The notes under the pieces: generated by a model
Told to the model about the DNA's origin: nothing
What the model saw: only the letters and a program-made list of their open reading frames with translations
Database searches by the model: none
NCBI RefSeq assembly: GCF_016469335.1
Contig: NZ_CP059888.1
Location: forward strand, 1,488,001 to 1,552,000
Source of the DNA: Flocculibacter collagenilyticus
GTDB taxonomy: Bacteria; Pseudomonadota; Gammaproteobacteria; Enterobacterales; Alteromonadaceae
DNA: 64,000 bases
Direction: 5' to 3'
Shown: one piece after another, positions 56,897-64,000 of the stretch
How the letters are laid out: each line of letters opens with the position of its first letter
How positions within the stretch are numbered: position 1 is the stretch's first letter
Translations under genes and position numbers: made by a program

Positions 56897-58654
56897 ATGT
56901 TAAAGAAAACACCTGTAACCATTCTGATCCTACTCAGTGTTATGTCTCAATTGATTGTACTTAACCTGCATGCCGAATCACCTGCGCTAACAAACAAAAT
57001 TAGTGACGTTAAAAAGCTAGTACAAAAAAATCCAGAAGAGGCGATAAGAAAAGCGAAGGCGCTTAATGCCGCGAAATCAGACTCTGACAGCGATAAGATT
57101 TTGTTATTAAATATTATCGCTGAAGGTTTAATGCGCACAGGGAAGCTAGAAGAAGCAATGGAATATGCTGAAAAATCGATGCTACTTCAAGAGGTGATAG
57201 AGAACAAAATACATATTTTAGACACCTACCGTTTAATCGCCGAAATACATAGCTTACAAGGTGCTTATGAGCGTGTCATTGAGATCAGTCTCAAAGGTGT
57301 AGATCAGGCAGAGTCGACCAAGCAGTTTAACCATCTTAGAGACTTTTACCACGAAATAGGCATCGCATACTTTCGGCTTAGCAACCTTGAAAGTGCTGAA
57401 AAATACTTTAATAAAGGCTATCAAGTGAGTCTTGAGCACCACTTAACCAGTCGTCGAGCTAGCTCATTGGTTGCGCTAGCTATTATTAATAGAGAAAAAA
57501 AGCAATGGGATCAGTCCCTTGCATACTATGATGAAGCGCTGAATATCTATCAAGAAGCGAATAACGAAAGTGGTATGGCTTCAGTTTATAACAACATAGG
57601 TGTTATTTATGAAGATAAGCAAGAATACGAAAATATGCTTTCAAGCCTTCAGCAGGCACTCGCAATTTATGAGCGCTTAAATGCAAGAGACAATATTACG
57701 ATTGGGTTGCTTAATGTGGGTAACGCTTATCGCCTTTTAAAGCAATATGATAGCGCGCTAAACTACCTTGAAAGCGCTAAACAACGGGCGATTGAAAATA
57801 ACTCCAAGCTAATATTAAGCAATATTTATGAAGAGCTTACAAACCTTCACATCAACAAAAATGATTATCAAACTGCGTTTGAATACCATATTAAACAAGA
57901 TGAAATTATCAATGAGCTAGAAAGTGTAGAGGCGAAAAAACTAGCTAAAGAAATGGACGAGAAATATGAGTCAGCCATCAAAGAGCGCCGCATCCAGTTA
58001 CTTGAAAAAGAAAAACAAAATGACCAATACCTACTCATTCTTATTAGTGCGGTATGCGTTTTCATCTTGATTACCTTAGTGCTGATGTTAAGTCGAAACA
58101 AAGACAAGCAACGTTTCCTAAATGAAATTACAGAAAAAAATCGCAAGTTGGAAATTTTGTCAACAACCGATCCGTTAACAGAGTTGCCCAATCGCCGAGT
58201 CGTATTTGATGCTATTAACGCCGAGATTGCTCGTTGTAACCGATATGGACAACCCTTTACCATCATTATTTTTGATGTTGACCACTTTAAAAAAGTGAAC
58301 GATAAATACGGACACAATGGCGGCGATATTGTATTAAAAAGAATCGCGAATCTGATCACGCAAAATATACGAGAAAACGATCTATTCGGCCGATGGGGCG
58401 GGGAAGAGTTTTTATTAGTACTGGCAAGTACTACTCAATCAAGCGCCATGATTGTTGCTGAAAAACTTCGCGGATTAATTGAAGCGATGCAAATTGAATA
58501 TGAAGAGCACACAATTCGTATTACAGCAACAATGGGGGTTTGTGAGTATCAGCTAGGAGTAAAAATTGAAGACATGATCAACACTGCTGATCTTTGCCTT
58601 TATGAAGGGAAGGAGCAAGGCCGAAATCGTGTTGTTCCGGCTAAAAAGTTATAG
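56897..58654 (+). CDS. TPR-GGDEF diguanylate cyclase
   Basis: I choose the ATG at 56897, about 11 bp after GGAGAGG; a GTG at 56885 is too close to that site. The 585 residues have a signal peptide (about 1-27), periplasmic TPR repeats (about 30-340), a coiled helix, one membrane segment (about 376-397) and a cytoplasmic GGDEF domain. The active site is GGEEF (501-505), with an inhibitory I-site R492-x-x-D495 in the correct place, so the enzyme should make cyclic di-GMP with product feedback. The TPR part probably senses a periplasmic protein or ligand. It is a single gene, at the border of the accessory region. Confidence 0.93.
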   Translation: MLKKTPVTILILLSVMSQLIVLNLHAESPALTNKISDVKKLVQKNPEEAIRKAKALNAAKSDSDSDKILLLNIIAEGLMRTGKLEEAMEYAEKSMLLQEVIENKIHILDTYRLIAEIHSLQGAYERVIEISLKGVDQAESTKQFNHLRDFYHEIGIAYFRLSNLESAEKYFNKGYQVSLEHHLTSRRASSLVALAIINREKKQWDQSLAYYDEALNIYQEANNESGMASVYNNIGVIYEDKQEYENMLSSLQQALAIYERLNARDNITIGLLNVGNAYRLLKQYDSALNYLESAKQRAIENNSKLILSNIYEELTNLHINKNDYQTAFEYHIKQDEIINELESVEAKKLAKEMDEKYESAIKERRIQLLEKEKQNDQYLLILISAVCVFILITLVLMLSRNKDKQRFLNEITEKNRKLEILSTTDPLTELPNRRVVFDAINAEIARCNRYGQPFTIIIFDVDHFKKVNDKYGHNGGDIVLKRIANLITQNIRENDLFGRWGGEEFLLVLASTTQSSAMIVAEKLRGLIEAMQIEYEEHTIRITATMGVCEYQLGVKIEDMINTADLCLYEGKEQGRNRVVPAKKL

Positions 58655-58743
58655 TTAAATACCTGCCTTACTCATTATTATTTTTGCTAAAAAGACGCCG
58701 AATATCTTTCAGGTATTTTCGGCCAAGTGGAATTAGGTGTTCT
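58655..58743. other. Spacer after the GGDEF gene
   Basis: It contains an inverted repeat GCCGAA / TTCGGC (about 58697-58722), which may form a weak terminator. No gene. Confidence 0.4.
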
Positions 58744-58777
58744 TCTAGAGCGAGATCATATCTAGAGCGAGATAATA
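58744..58777. repeat. 17-bp tandem repeat, two copies
   Basis: TCTAGAGCGAGATCATA at 58744-58760 is followed directly by TCTAGAGCGAGATAATA at 58761-58777, one mismatch. It lies at the outer edge of the decayed segment, next to the LytTR-like fragment. Confidence 0.8.
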
Positions 58778-58893
58778 GTCGGCTGATGTTCTTCGGCTAG
58801 GATTAAAATTGCCATCCGGCTTTACTAAATATGATTTATGACATCGTATTAGTTTGTTTTTACTTAGCGCTTTTTCAATTGTTTGGAGATTGG
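58745..58893 (-). pseudogene. Fragment resembling a LytTR DNA-binding domain
   Basis: On the minus strand, immediately after the outer nth relic, an open frame reads NLQTIEKALSKNKLIRCHKS then YLVKPDG. This resembles the LytTR core pattern of a helix (L-x-x-I/L-E-x-x-L) followed by F/L-I-R-x-H-R/K-S-Y-L-V. The N-terminal half of the domain and the usual end are missing, and there is no start codon of its own, so it is a remnant at best. The match rests on one motif. Confidence 0.4.
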
Positions 58894-58895
58894 TA

Positions 58896-59089
58896 TTAAT
58901 TAATATTTGTTTGACGATTTTTAAAAGCACACAAGTTTTCAATAATACAATCACCACATTTAGGCCAGCGTACAATACAAGTGTACCGCCTATGAATAGT
59001 CAACCGTGATGTACATTAAGGTTAAATGCTTATGGAACAACTTTTAGCAGTTTTTGGATAACGTTGTCAGCGATTTTTCCTATGGTTGG
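58896..59089 (-). pseudogene. nth: Relic 1 of the 3' part of nth
   Basis: On the minus strand the sequence reads PTI, then GKIADNVIQKLLKVVP, a stop (plus-strand 59030-59032), AFNLNVHH. After a one-base frameshift it reads LTIHRRYTCIVRWPKCG and DCIIENLCAFKNR and ends at a stop (58896-58898). These match Nth residues from the G-K-x-V helix to the C-terminus. All four cluster cysteines (C-x6-C-x2-C-x5-C) can still be read. The stretch that should hold AVDTHI and NRT is deleted between PTI and GK. Confidence 0.85.
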
Positions 59090-59146
59090 CTAGCCAGAAG
59101 CTTATTAAATTGGCTTATAACACTAACTTTAAAGCCGTACTGAAGG

Positions 59147-59812
59147 TTATAGATCATTCCTGTAGCCAGGTAAATAAATGGGTTCTAATTGATAAGCGTC
59201 ATCCAGCCACTCTTTAATAAATGGGCGTTCGAGTAATATGTTTACCCAATGTTGAACATTTGGCCAACGTTCATCTGGCTGAAAGTGAGAGGTTAACCTG
59301 ATAACAGAAGGTACAAACATAATATCTGCTAAGGAATAATCGCCAACCAAGTATTCACCGCTAAATTGTGATATTGAATCCTCCCAAATAGAATAAACTT
59401 TTTCTATTGCTTGAATTTCGTCAGCAGATAACGATTTTTTATCTGGATAAAATGCGCTTTCGAAATATAAACAAGGACATATACGACCAAAGGTAGAGTG
59501 CTGCCATGCAACCAATGATCTTGCTTTCGCCCGTGCCTTAATATCTAAAGGGAGCAAAGAATTAGCGCCTAGCTCGCTGGCGTATTCCATGATGGCATTT
59601 GAGTCAAATATAATAAATCCATCATCATTTAACACAGGCACAGCTGCTGGTGGTGAAAATTCACCTATTTCGGCTAAGTTCTTCCATCGTTGTGGTCTTC
59701 GTATATCAATGATTATTTCTTTGAAAGCGATGTTTTGTTCTTTTAATGCGAGCCATGCGCGAAATGCCCAACTAGATGCATTTCGATTACCACTATATAA
59801 AACTCTATTCAT
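59147..59812 (-). CDS. Glutathione S-transferase family protein
   Basis: A 221-residue GST-like protein: an N-terminal thioredoxin fold (residues 1-85; LYSGNRNASSWAFRAWLALK, then VPVLNDDGFIIFDSNAIMEYA, where the VPVL cis-proline and D-S bind glutathione) and a helical C-terminal domain (95-215; YLVGDYSLADIMFVP, the conserved N-capping box). S13-S14 could serve as the catalytic residues. The substrate is unknown. It is divergent from the AsnC/Lrp-type regulator, which probably controls it. It lies between the two nth relics. Confidence 0.88.
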   Translation of the reverse strand: MNRVLYSGNRNASSWAFRAWLALKEQNIAFKEIIIDIRRPQRWKNLAEIGEFSPPAAVPVLNDDGFIIFDSNAIMEYASELGANSLLPLDIKARAKARSLVAWQHSTFGRICPCLYFESAFYPDKKSLSADEIQAIEKVYSIWEDSISQFSGEYLVGDYSLADIMFVPSVIRLTSHFQPDERWPNVQHWVNILLERPFIKEWLDDAYQLEPIYLPGYRNDL

Positions 59813-59944
59813 TTTAACCTCTTAGTGTAACTCAATTTAATTGGGTACTTATTGTATGTTAGTCTTTGCCTAAAAGTGCTGCTAAAACGTTACCCAAACG
59901 CTCTTTGTTGGGCGAAATTTATATATTTATAAAGGAAAATAAGC

Positions 59945-60355
59945 GTGGATGATTTTGATCGTTCGATTTTGAATATTCTGCAAATCAACAGCCGAATGAG
60001 CACAGAGAAGATGGGAGACTTTGTAGGGCTATCTCCGTCTGCTTGCCAGCGCAGAATTAAAAAGCTAAAAGCCCAAGGGATTATCAAAAAAGAAGTTGCG
60101 ATAATTGATAGGGACAAGCTAGAAGGCTTAACGACGGCAATTATCGATGTGAGTCTAGAAAAAGGTGGGGAACGCGCACTAGACGGCTTTATTGATATGC
60201 TTAATAACGAAAAAAGAGTGCAGCAGGTTTACTACACTGCTGGAGATGTAGATTTTGTCTTGATCATTGTTGTTAGAAATATGAGTGAGTTTGACAGTCT
60301 GACTCGTCGGTTATTAATGTCTAACTGTAGTGGCACAATAAATTTGGCCACCTAA
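59945..60355 (+). CDS. Lrp/AsnC-family regulator, C-terminus apparently shortened
   Basis: A DNA-binding feast/famine regulator. The 136 residues have the N-terminal winged-helix domain (about 1-60, MDDFDRSILNILQINSRMS, LSPSACQRRIKKLKAQGII) and the RAM ligand domain (about 66-136, YYTAGDVDFVLIIVVRNMSEFDSL). Start is GTG at 59945, after AAAGGAAA. The usual 150-160 residue members continue for about 20 residues past RRLLMSN; here the end is replaced by CSGTINLAT. The stop lies 10 bp from the inner nth relic, so truncation at a recombination junction is possible. Divergent from the GST gene. Confidence 0.8.
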   Translation: MDDFDRSILNILQINSRMSTEKMGDFVGLSPSACQRRIKKLKAQGIIKKEVAIIDRDKLEGLTTAIIDVSLEKGGERALDGFIDMLNNEKRVQQVYYTAGDVDFVLIIVVRNMSEFDSLTRRLLMSNCSGTINLAT

Positions 60356-60365
60356 TTAGAGGTGA

Positions 60366-60526
60366 TAGAATCAACCAATGATGTACATCAAGCTTAAATT
60401 CTTTTGGTACGACTTTAAGTAGCTTTTACTCAACGTCATCCACGGTTTTGCCCATAGCGAGCTTGGTACGGTTAGATACACGGTATATATGCGTGTCAAC
60501 GGCGATGGTAGGCCAGACAATTACCG
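60366..60526 (-). pseudogene. nth: Relic 2 of the 3' part of nth
   Basis: On the minus strand one continuous frame reads WPTIAVDTHIYRVSNRTKLA, then MGKTVDDVE, a stop (60426-60428), KLLKVVPKEFKLDVHHWLIL, and then leaves the family at about 60366. It corresponds to about 53 residues of Nth, from just after the helix-hairpin-helix motif to just before the iron-sulphur cluster. Only one nonsense codon breaks it. It includes the catalytic aspartate motif AVDTHI and is closer to the E. coli-type sequence than the present nth at the window edge. Confidence 0.9.
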
Positions 60527-60825
60527 TATGATAGTAGTAGATAAACTATTTCGATCGGCTCATGTGTGCCAATTACAGTCATACGCCTCTACCAGTTCGA
60601 GCACACTGTATTAGAAACAGCAAAAGCTCTATCAAACTCACCAAATAATAGAATCTAGTCAGAATACCGTCTAAAAAGTAACGGAAGAGTTAATACATGT
60701 ACAACAAATCATAAGCTACTGATTTTTATTGGAATCAAGTTGGAGAAACACGTGGTAATTATGACAGCTTTTAGAAATCACTCTAACTACCATGATCATT
60801 ATTCAATAATCTTTCAAAATAACTG
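60527..60825. other. Gene-free segment between nth relic 2 and the MerR gene
   Basis: About 300 bp with no intact gene. Some short frames look coding (for example ATDFYWNQVGETRGNYDSF at about 60719-60775), but none has a start signal or a family match that I know. It may be further decayed DNA. Confidence 0.35.
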
Positions 60826-60856
60826 TTGACCTGTCTACAGCTTCATAGTCTAAAGT
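60826..60856 (+). promoter_or_regulatory. MerR-type promoter
   Basis: TTGACC (60826-60831), 19-bp spacer, TAAAGT (60851-60856). A 19-bp spacer is typical of promoters regulated by MerR proteins. It lies just upstream of the MerR-fusion gene, so autoregulation is plausible. Confidence 0.5.
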
Positions 60857-60880
60857 TTATTCAAGCATGAGAGGAAGCCT

Positions 60881-62074
60881 ATGTACCGTATTTCTGAATT
60901 AGCACAAAAAGTAGGATTGAGCCGTTCCACTTTGCTCTATTACGAAAAACTCAAATTGATTTCTTCCGAACGGCAGAGCAATGGATATCGTTCGTATACG
61001 GAAAAAGACGTTCAACGAGTAATGTTATTGCAGCGACTGCAAGCAGGTGGACTGACCCTAAAAGAGTGCCTTGCATGTTTGCAAGCTCAAATAGACAGAG
61101 AGTTACTACTTCACAGACTGAGTGTATTGGATCAAGAAATAGCTCAAAAGCAAAAAGCAAGAGAGCTTCTTTCTTCAATGCTTGGTATGAACTCTATGAA
61201 AGAATGGCATCAGTCAATGGAAAATGAAGCACCATTAGCACACCATGATTTTTTGTTAAAACAAGGGTTCAGTGACAAGCAAGCCCAAAGACTAAAATGG
61301 CTGTCAAAGGACATGAATGAGCATGAGCAATACATGACTGACTTTGAAACTATTTTTCAAGGTTTGGATAGATTAGGGCCTGGAGATGAAGGCGATACTC
61401 TTAAAGCACTAAGCTTTTTACCTATTAGATCAGGCAATGTGTTAGAAATTGGTTGTGGCAAAGGCGTAACAATCTCCTTGTTAGCAAAACATTCGACTTT
61501 TAATTTAACGGCTCTAGATAATGATGAATACAACTTAAGTTGTGTTCAAGAAGTGGTTGAAGACCAATTTGCGGAACATCCAGTGACAACGATTTGTGCC
61601 AGTATGGAGGCGATGCCATTTGCCTTGGAGCAATTTGATGTTATCTGGTCAGAAGGTAGTGCTTATATCATGGGAGTAAAGCAGGCGCTCAAAAGTTGGA
61701 AGTCATTTATTAAGAATAATGGCTACTTAGTTATGAGTGATTTGGTTTGGTTGACTAATAAACGCGATGTCGAACCCATAGAGTTTTGGCAAGAAAACTA
61801 TCCAAAAATGTCGACCATTGAACAACGAGCTAAAGAGATGATGAAAGCCGGTTATGAAGTAGTCGAGCACTTTACACAGAGCGAACAGTCTTGGCGTAAC
61901 TACCTAGAACCATTGAAGCAAAGAATTACTCAGCTCACGGGTGAAGGTCTTACTTCAAATTCATTAAATGACTTACGAAAAGAAGTCCAGATACACGAAA
62001 AATACTTAGGCCAGTATGGTTACCAAGTATTTGTACTTAAGAACATAGGAACAAAACATGAAAGTAAGACATGA
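60881..62074 (+). CDS. MerR-type regulator fused to a SAM-dependent methyltransferase
   Basis: The 397-residue protein joins two domains. Residues 1-70 are a MerR winged helix (MYRISELAQKVGLSRSTLLYYEKL, NGYRSYTEKDVQRVMLLQRLQ), followed by a dimerisation helix (about 75-115). From about 180 there is a class I methyltransferase with motif I VLEIGCGKG (about 187-195), acidic motif LTALDND, and DVIWSEGSAYIMG. The methyltransferase may act as ligand-binding module or as enzyme on a small molecule. GAGAGGAAG precedes the ATG. The next gene, an acetyltransferase, overlaps its end by 17 bp, so the two are translationally coupled. Confidence 0.85.
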   Translation: MYRISELAQKVGLSRSTLLYYEKLKLISSERQSNGYRSYTEKDVQRVMLLQRLQAGGLTLKECLACLQAQIDRELLLHRLSVLDQEIAQKQKARELLSSMLGMNSMKEWHQSMENEAPLAHHDFLLKQGFSDKQAQRLKWLSKDMNEHEQYMTDFETIFQGLDRLGPGDEGDTLKALSFLPIRSGNVLEIGCGKGVTISLLAKHSTFNLTALDNDEYNLSCVQEVVEDQFAEHPVTTICASMEAMPFALEQFDVIWSEGSAYIMGVKQALKSWKSFIKNNGYLVMSDLVWLTNKRDVEPIEFWQENYPKMSTIEQRAKEMMKAGYEVVEHFTQSEQSWRNYLEPLKQRITQLTGEGLTSNSLNDLRKEVQIHEKYLGQYGYQVFVLKNIGTKHESKT

Positions 62075-62567
62075 GAACCACACAGACATTAAAAAAATAG
62101 AATCTCTAATTTACCGAGCTTTTATGAACCACCCGCACCATGAATCTGGGGCTACACCAACTGAGCACCTAATCGTAAACAAATTACGGGATACAAACGC
62201 ATTATCACTCTCTCTGGTGTATGAAGATGAAACTGGACTCATTGGTCATATCGCCTTTTCACCGGTTTTAATTGATGGCGAGGAGTCACTTTGGCTGGGA
62301 TTAGGGCCTGTTTCTGTAATGCCAAACCGTCAAGGTGAAGGTATTGGTAGTGCACTTATTCAAGAGGGGATATCACAACTTCAGTCTAAAGGCATTGAAG
62401 GACTGGTGTTACTCGGAGAACCAGAGTATTACGGTCGATTTGGCTTTTTGTCACAGCCAGAACTTACATTGCCTGATGTTCCGTCAGAGTATTTTTTAGC
62501 GCTATCGCTATCTAATAACGTTCCAACTGGTGAAGTAGCTTACCACTCTGCTTTTTTTGACAATTAA
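62058..62567 (+). CDS. GNAT-family N-acetyltransferase (YhbS-like)
   Basis: A 169-residue predicted acetyltransferase. It shows IRYRAF-like IESLIYRAFMNHPHH, the central strand TGLIGHIAFSPVLIDG, the acetyl-CoA loop LGPVSVMPNRQGEGIGSALI (Q-G-E-G-I-G), and VLLGEPEYYGRFGF, all typical of the YhbS group. Its start overlaps the MerR-methyltransferase gene by 17 bp, and the secreted hydrolase follows after 9 bp, so the three form one operon. The substrate is unknown; small-molecule or protein modification is possible. Confidence 0.87.
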   Translation: MKVRHENHTDIKKIESLIYRAFMNHPHHESGATPTEHLIVNKLRDTNALSLSLVYEDETGLIGHIAFSPVLIDGEESLWLGLGPVSVMPNRQGEGIGSALIQEGISQLQSKGIEGLVLLGEPEYYGRFGFLSQPELTLPDVPSEYFLALSLSNNVPTGEVAYHSAFFDN

Positions 62568-62576
62568 GAGATAAAG

Positions 62577-63446
62577 ATGAAACATTTTACACTTACTATT
62601 ATTTTTCTAATTTGCATATCATTAAATAGCGCCAGCGCTTTAGGGAGCCAAACATCTAAATTTGGCATAGCTATATCAAATGATGATGAAAAAATTGCAT
62701 ATAGCGTTAATGGGAATGGGAAAACAGCATTAATGTTTGTACATGGTTGGAGTCTAGACAGTCGGCTCTGGCACAATCAAATTAGTTATTTTTCAGCCGA
62801 ACATCAGGTTGTTACAATTGATTTAGCAGGGCATGGTAATTCGTCTTTCAATCGAAATGAATATACCATGCTAGCTTTCGCAAATGACATTAAAGCAGTC
62901 ATAGAAAAAGAAGGTATAGATTCTGCCATATTGATTGGGCACTCAATGGCGGGGGGAGTTATAGCTGAAGCGGCTAAGTTAATGCCGAATAAAGTTAAGG
63001 GGATTATTGGTGTTGATACTTCACAAAATGTAGCCTTAAAGTTATCTCAAGCTGATCTAGACCTAATGACGAAGCCTTTTGAAGACGATTTTCAGGCGGG
63101 AATCAACGCATTTGTAAAAGATTCATTGCCTACGAACACTGAACCTGAGTTACTCTATTGGGTTGGAGAAGATATGGCTTCAGCACCAAAAGATATTGCG
63201 ATTAATCAATTTCGTAATTATTTAGGCCAATATGTAAGTGGTGAGTCATATCGCATCTATAAGAGTATAACAGTGCCTGTTGTACTAGTGAATGCTCGAT
63301 TATGGCCGACAGACTCGGCAGAGAATAAAAAGCATATCAAAGATTACAGCATTTACTTCATTGAGGACTCAGGACACTTTCCGATGCTAGAAAAACCTGA
63401 TGAGTTTAATAAAGTTCTTTTGGAGGCGGTCAAGTCTATTAAATAG
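62577..63446 (+). CDS. Exported alpha/beta hydrolase
   Basis: A 289-residue hydrolase with a signal peptide (MKHFTLTIIFLICISLNSASA). The fold is shown by FVHGWSLDSRLW (oxyanion), the nucleophile S123 in IGHSMAGG, a likely acid in NARLWPTDSA and the catalytic H267 in DSGHFPM. The mature part acts outside the cytoplasm. It is the third gene of the MerR-MTase/GNAT/hydrolase unit. Esterase or lactonase activity is inferred from the fold only. A 10-bp inverted repeat lies after the stop. Confidence 0.87.
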   Translation: MKHFTLTIIFLICISLNSASALGSQTSKFGIAISNDDEKIAYSVNGNGKTALMFVHGWSLDSRLWHNQISYFSAEHQVVTIDLAGHGNSSFNRNEYTMLAFANDIKAVIEKEGIDSAILIGHSMAGGVIAEAAKLMPNKVKGIIGVDTSQNVALKLSQADLDLMTKPFEDDFQAGINAFVKDSLPTNTEPELLYWVGEDMASAPKDIAINQFRNYLGQYVSGESYRIYKSITVPVVLVNARLWPTDSAENKKHIKDYSIYFIEDSGHFPMLEKPDEFNKVLLEAVKSIK

Positions 63447-63459
63447 GTTGTTCGATTAA

Positions 63460-63495
63460 GTTCACTTTAACAAAATTTCTTAAGCTAAAGTGAAC
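63460..63495 (+). terminator. Possible terminator after the hydrolase gene
   Basis: Perfect 10-bp stem GTTCACTTTA / TAAAGTGAAC with a 16-nt loop. There is no T-run, so termination would be weak. TTCTTAAG is repeated inside and after it. Confidence 0.4.
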
Positions 63496-63556
63496 GTATT
63501 CTTAAGAAGCGACCCAGGAGTATTATGACTGTCTCTTGATCGCTCTAAGCTGTCGT

Positions 63557-64000
63557 TTATTCAGTTTTATCTTTAAACTCACAAAGATCTTCTATGATAC
63601 AAGAACCGCATTTAGGTTTACGTGCTGTACAAGTATATCGACCATGCAAGATAAACCAGTGATGCAGGTTAAACATGAACTCTGTCTTGTTTGGCGTGTT
63701 CTTTATGATGGCTTGTTCTGTTTGCTCAACCGTTTTACCTTTTGCGTAGCCAGTTCGGTTGGCAAGGCGTTGGATATGAGTATCAACGGCGAGAAAGTAT
63801 CTACCTTCATTATCTTTTAGCCAGCCGAAAGCAGTATTAAGTACAACATTAGCGGTTTTTCTGCCTACGCCGGGCAGGGCTTCCAGAGCGGCGCGGTCTT
63901 CAGGCACTTGCGAATTGTGTTTTTCTATTAAAATTTTGCAGGTTTTAATGGTATTTTCAGCTTTGGCGTTAAATAGCCCGATGGTTTTAATATATTCTTT
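63557..64000 (-). CDS. nth: Endonuclease III (partial, runs off the right edge)
   Basis: Base-excision-repair glycosylase/AP lyase that removes oxidised pyrimidines. The visible 147 C-terminal residues stay in frame to the window edge. They include the helix-hairpin-helix LPGVGRKTANVV with the catalytic lysine, AVDTHI with the catalytic aspartate, HHWFILHGRYTC, and the iron-sulphur cysteines C-x6-C-x2-C-x5-C (YTCTARKPKCGSCIIEDLC). Unusually, a nine-residue segment LKDNEGRYF (63794-63820) replaces the usual P-T-I between FGW and AVDTH. In the two relics this position has the usual PTI. Confidence 0.93.
   Translation of the reverse strand, partial: KEYIKTIGLFNAKAENTIKTCKILIEKHNSQVPEDRAALEALPGVGRKTANVVLNTAFGWLKDNEGRYFLAVDTHIQRLANRTGYAKGKTVEQTEQAIIKNTPNKTEFMFNLHHWFILHGRYTCTARKPKCGSCIIEDLCEFKDKTE

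Noticed and set aside
58745-58975. A 76-codon minus-strand open frame taken as one gene
   Set aside because: Its first third is out-of-frame DNA of nth relic 1 and the rest is the LytTR-like fragment; it is a chance join of two relics.
60719-60775. Short frame ATDFYWNQVGETRGNYDSF as a gene fragment
   Set aside because: Too short, broken by stops on both sides and without a family match; left as unexplained DNA.

Overview
The window looks like a chromosomal segment from a marine gammaproteobacterium of the order Alteromonadales (Colwelliaceae or Pseudoalteromonadaceae are the best guesses). The reasons are AT-rich DNA, E. coli-like protein sequences, the tig-clpP-clpX-lon-hupB-ppiD order, an arg/his/leu/pro tRNA cluster, a gammaproteobacterial his operon with a HisL attenuator, and two C-terminal protein-sorting tails (GlyGly-CTERM and PEP-CTERM) that are common in marine species. 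No rRNA, CRISPR array, intact transposase, integrase or phage gene was recognised.

Layout. 0-4.3 kb: end of a TPR gene, lpxH, ppiB, cysS, folD. 4.6-5.1 kb: a tRNA operon Pro-Arg-His-Leu-Pro behind a strong stringent-type promoter, with identical proline tRNAs at both ends. 5.3-13.8 kb: protein quality control (trigger factor, ClpP, ClpX, Lon with a sigma-32-type promoter, HU-beta, tRNA-Asp, PpiD). 14-16.2 kb: a small membrane protein, an OmpW porin behind FNR-like boxes, and an ATP-grasp enzyme. 16.4-27.6 kb: rmuC, a MazG-like pyrophosphohydrolase and recC-recB-recD, without the ptrA found in this cluster in E. coli. 27.7-35.1 kb: a tautomerase-like protein, a Tsx-like porin, a SIMPL protein, an NSS-family transporter with an unusual leader, and a large surface protein. 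35.2-42.9 kb: hisGDCBHAFI on the minus strand with a HisL leader peptide and attenuator. 43-45.9 kb: small membrane, acetyltransferase, thioesterase-like and disordered proteins. 46-48.7 kb: a two-gene unit of a predicted P-loop NTPase and a small membrane protein, function unknown. 48.9-51.9 kb: a TPR protein, a PEP-CTERM protein and a 60-residue orphan gene. 52.2-58.7 kb: an S9 peptidase, a RhlE-type helicase, glyoxalase I and a TPR-GGDEF diguanylate cyclase.

58.7-64 kb is an accessory region. The edge carries nth (endonuclease III, minus strand, cut by the window end). To its left, in the same orientation, lie two decayed copies of the 3' part of nth, at about 60366-60526 and 58896-59089. 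They are separated by small blocks of unrelated genes: a MerR-methyltransferase fusion, an acetyltransferase and a secreted hydrolase in one block; an Lrp/AsnC regulator and a glutathione S-transferase in the other. A LytTR-like fragment and a 17-bp tandem repeat lie beyond the outer copy. The relics resemble the usual E. coli-type Nth more than the present nth does, because the present gene has a short insertion before its catalytic aspartate. I read this as repeated insertion of foreign DNA at nth, each event displacing an older 3' end. This is the most unusual structure in the window.

All calls rest on reading the sequence and on remembered family features; no database search was run.
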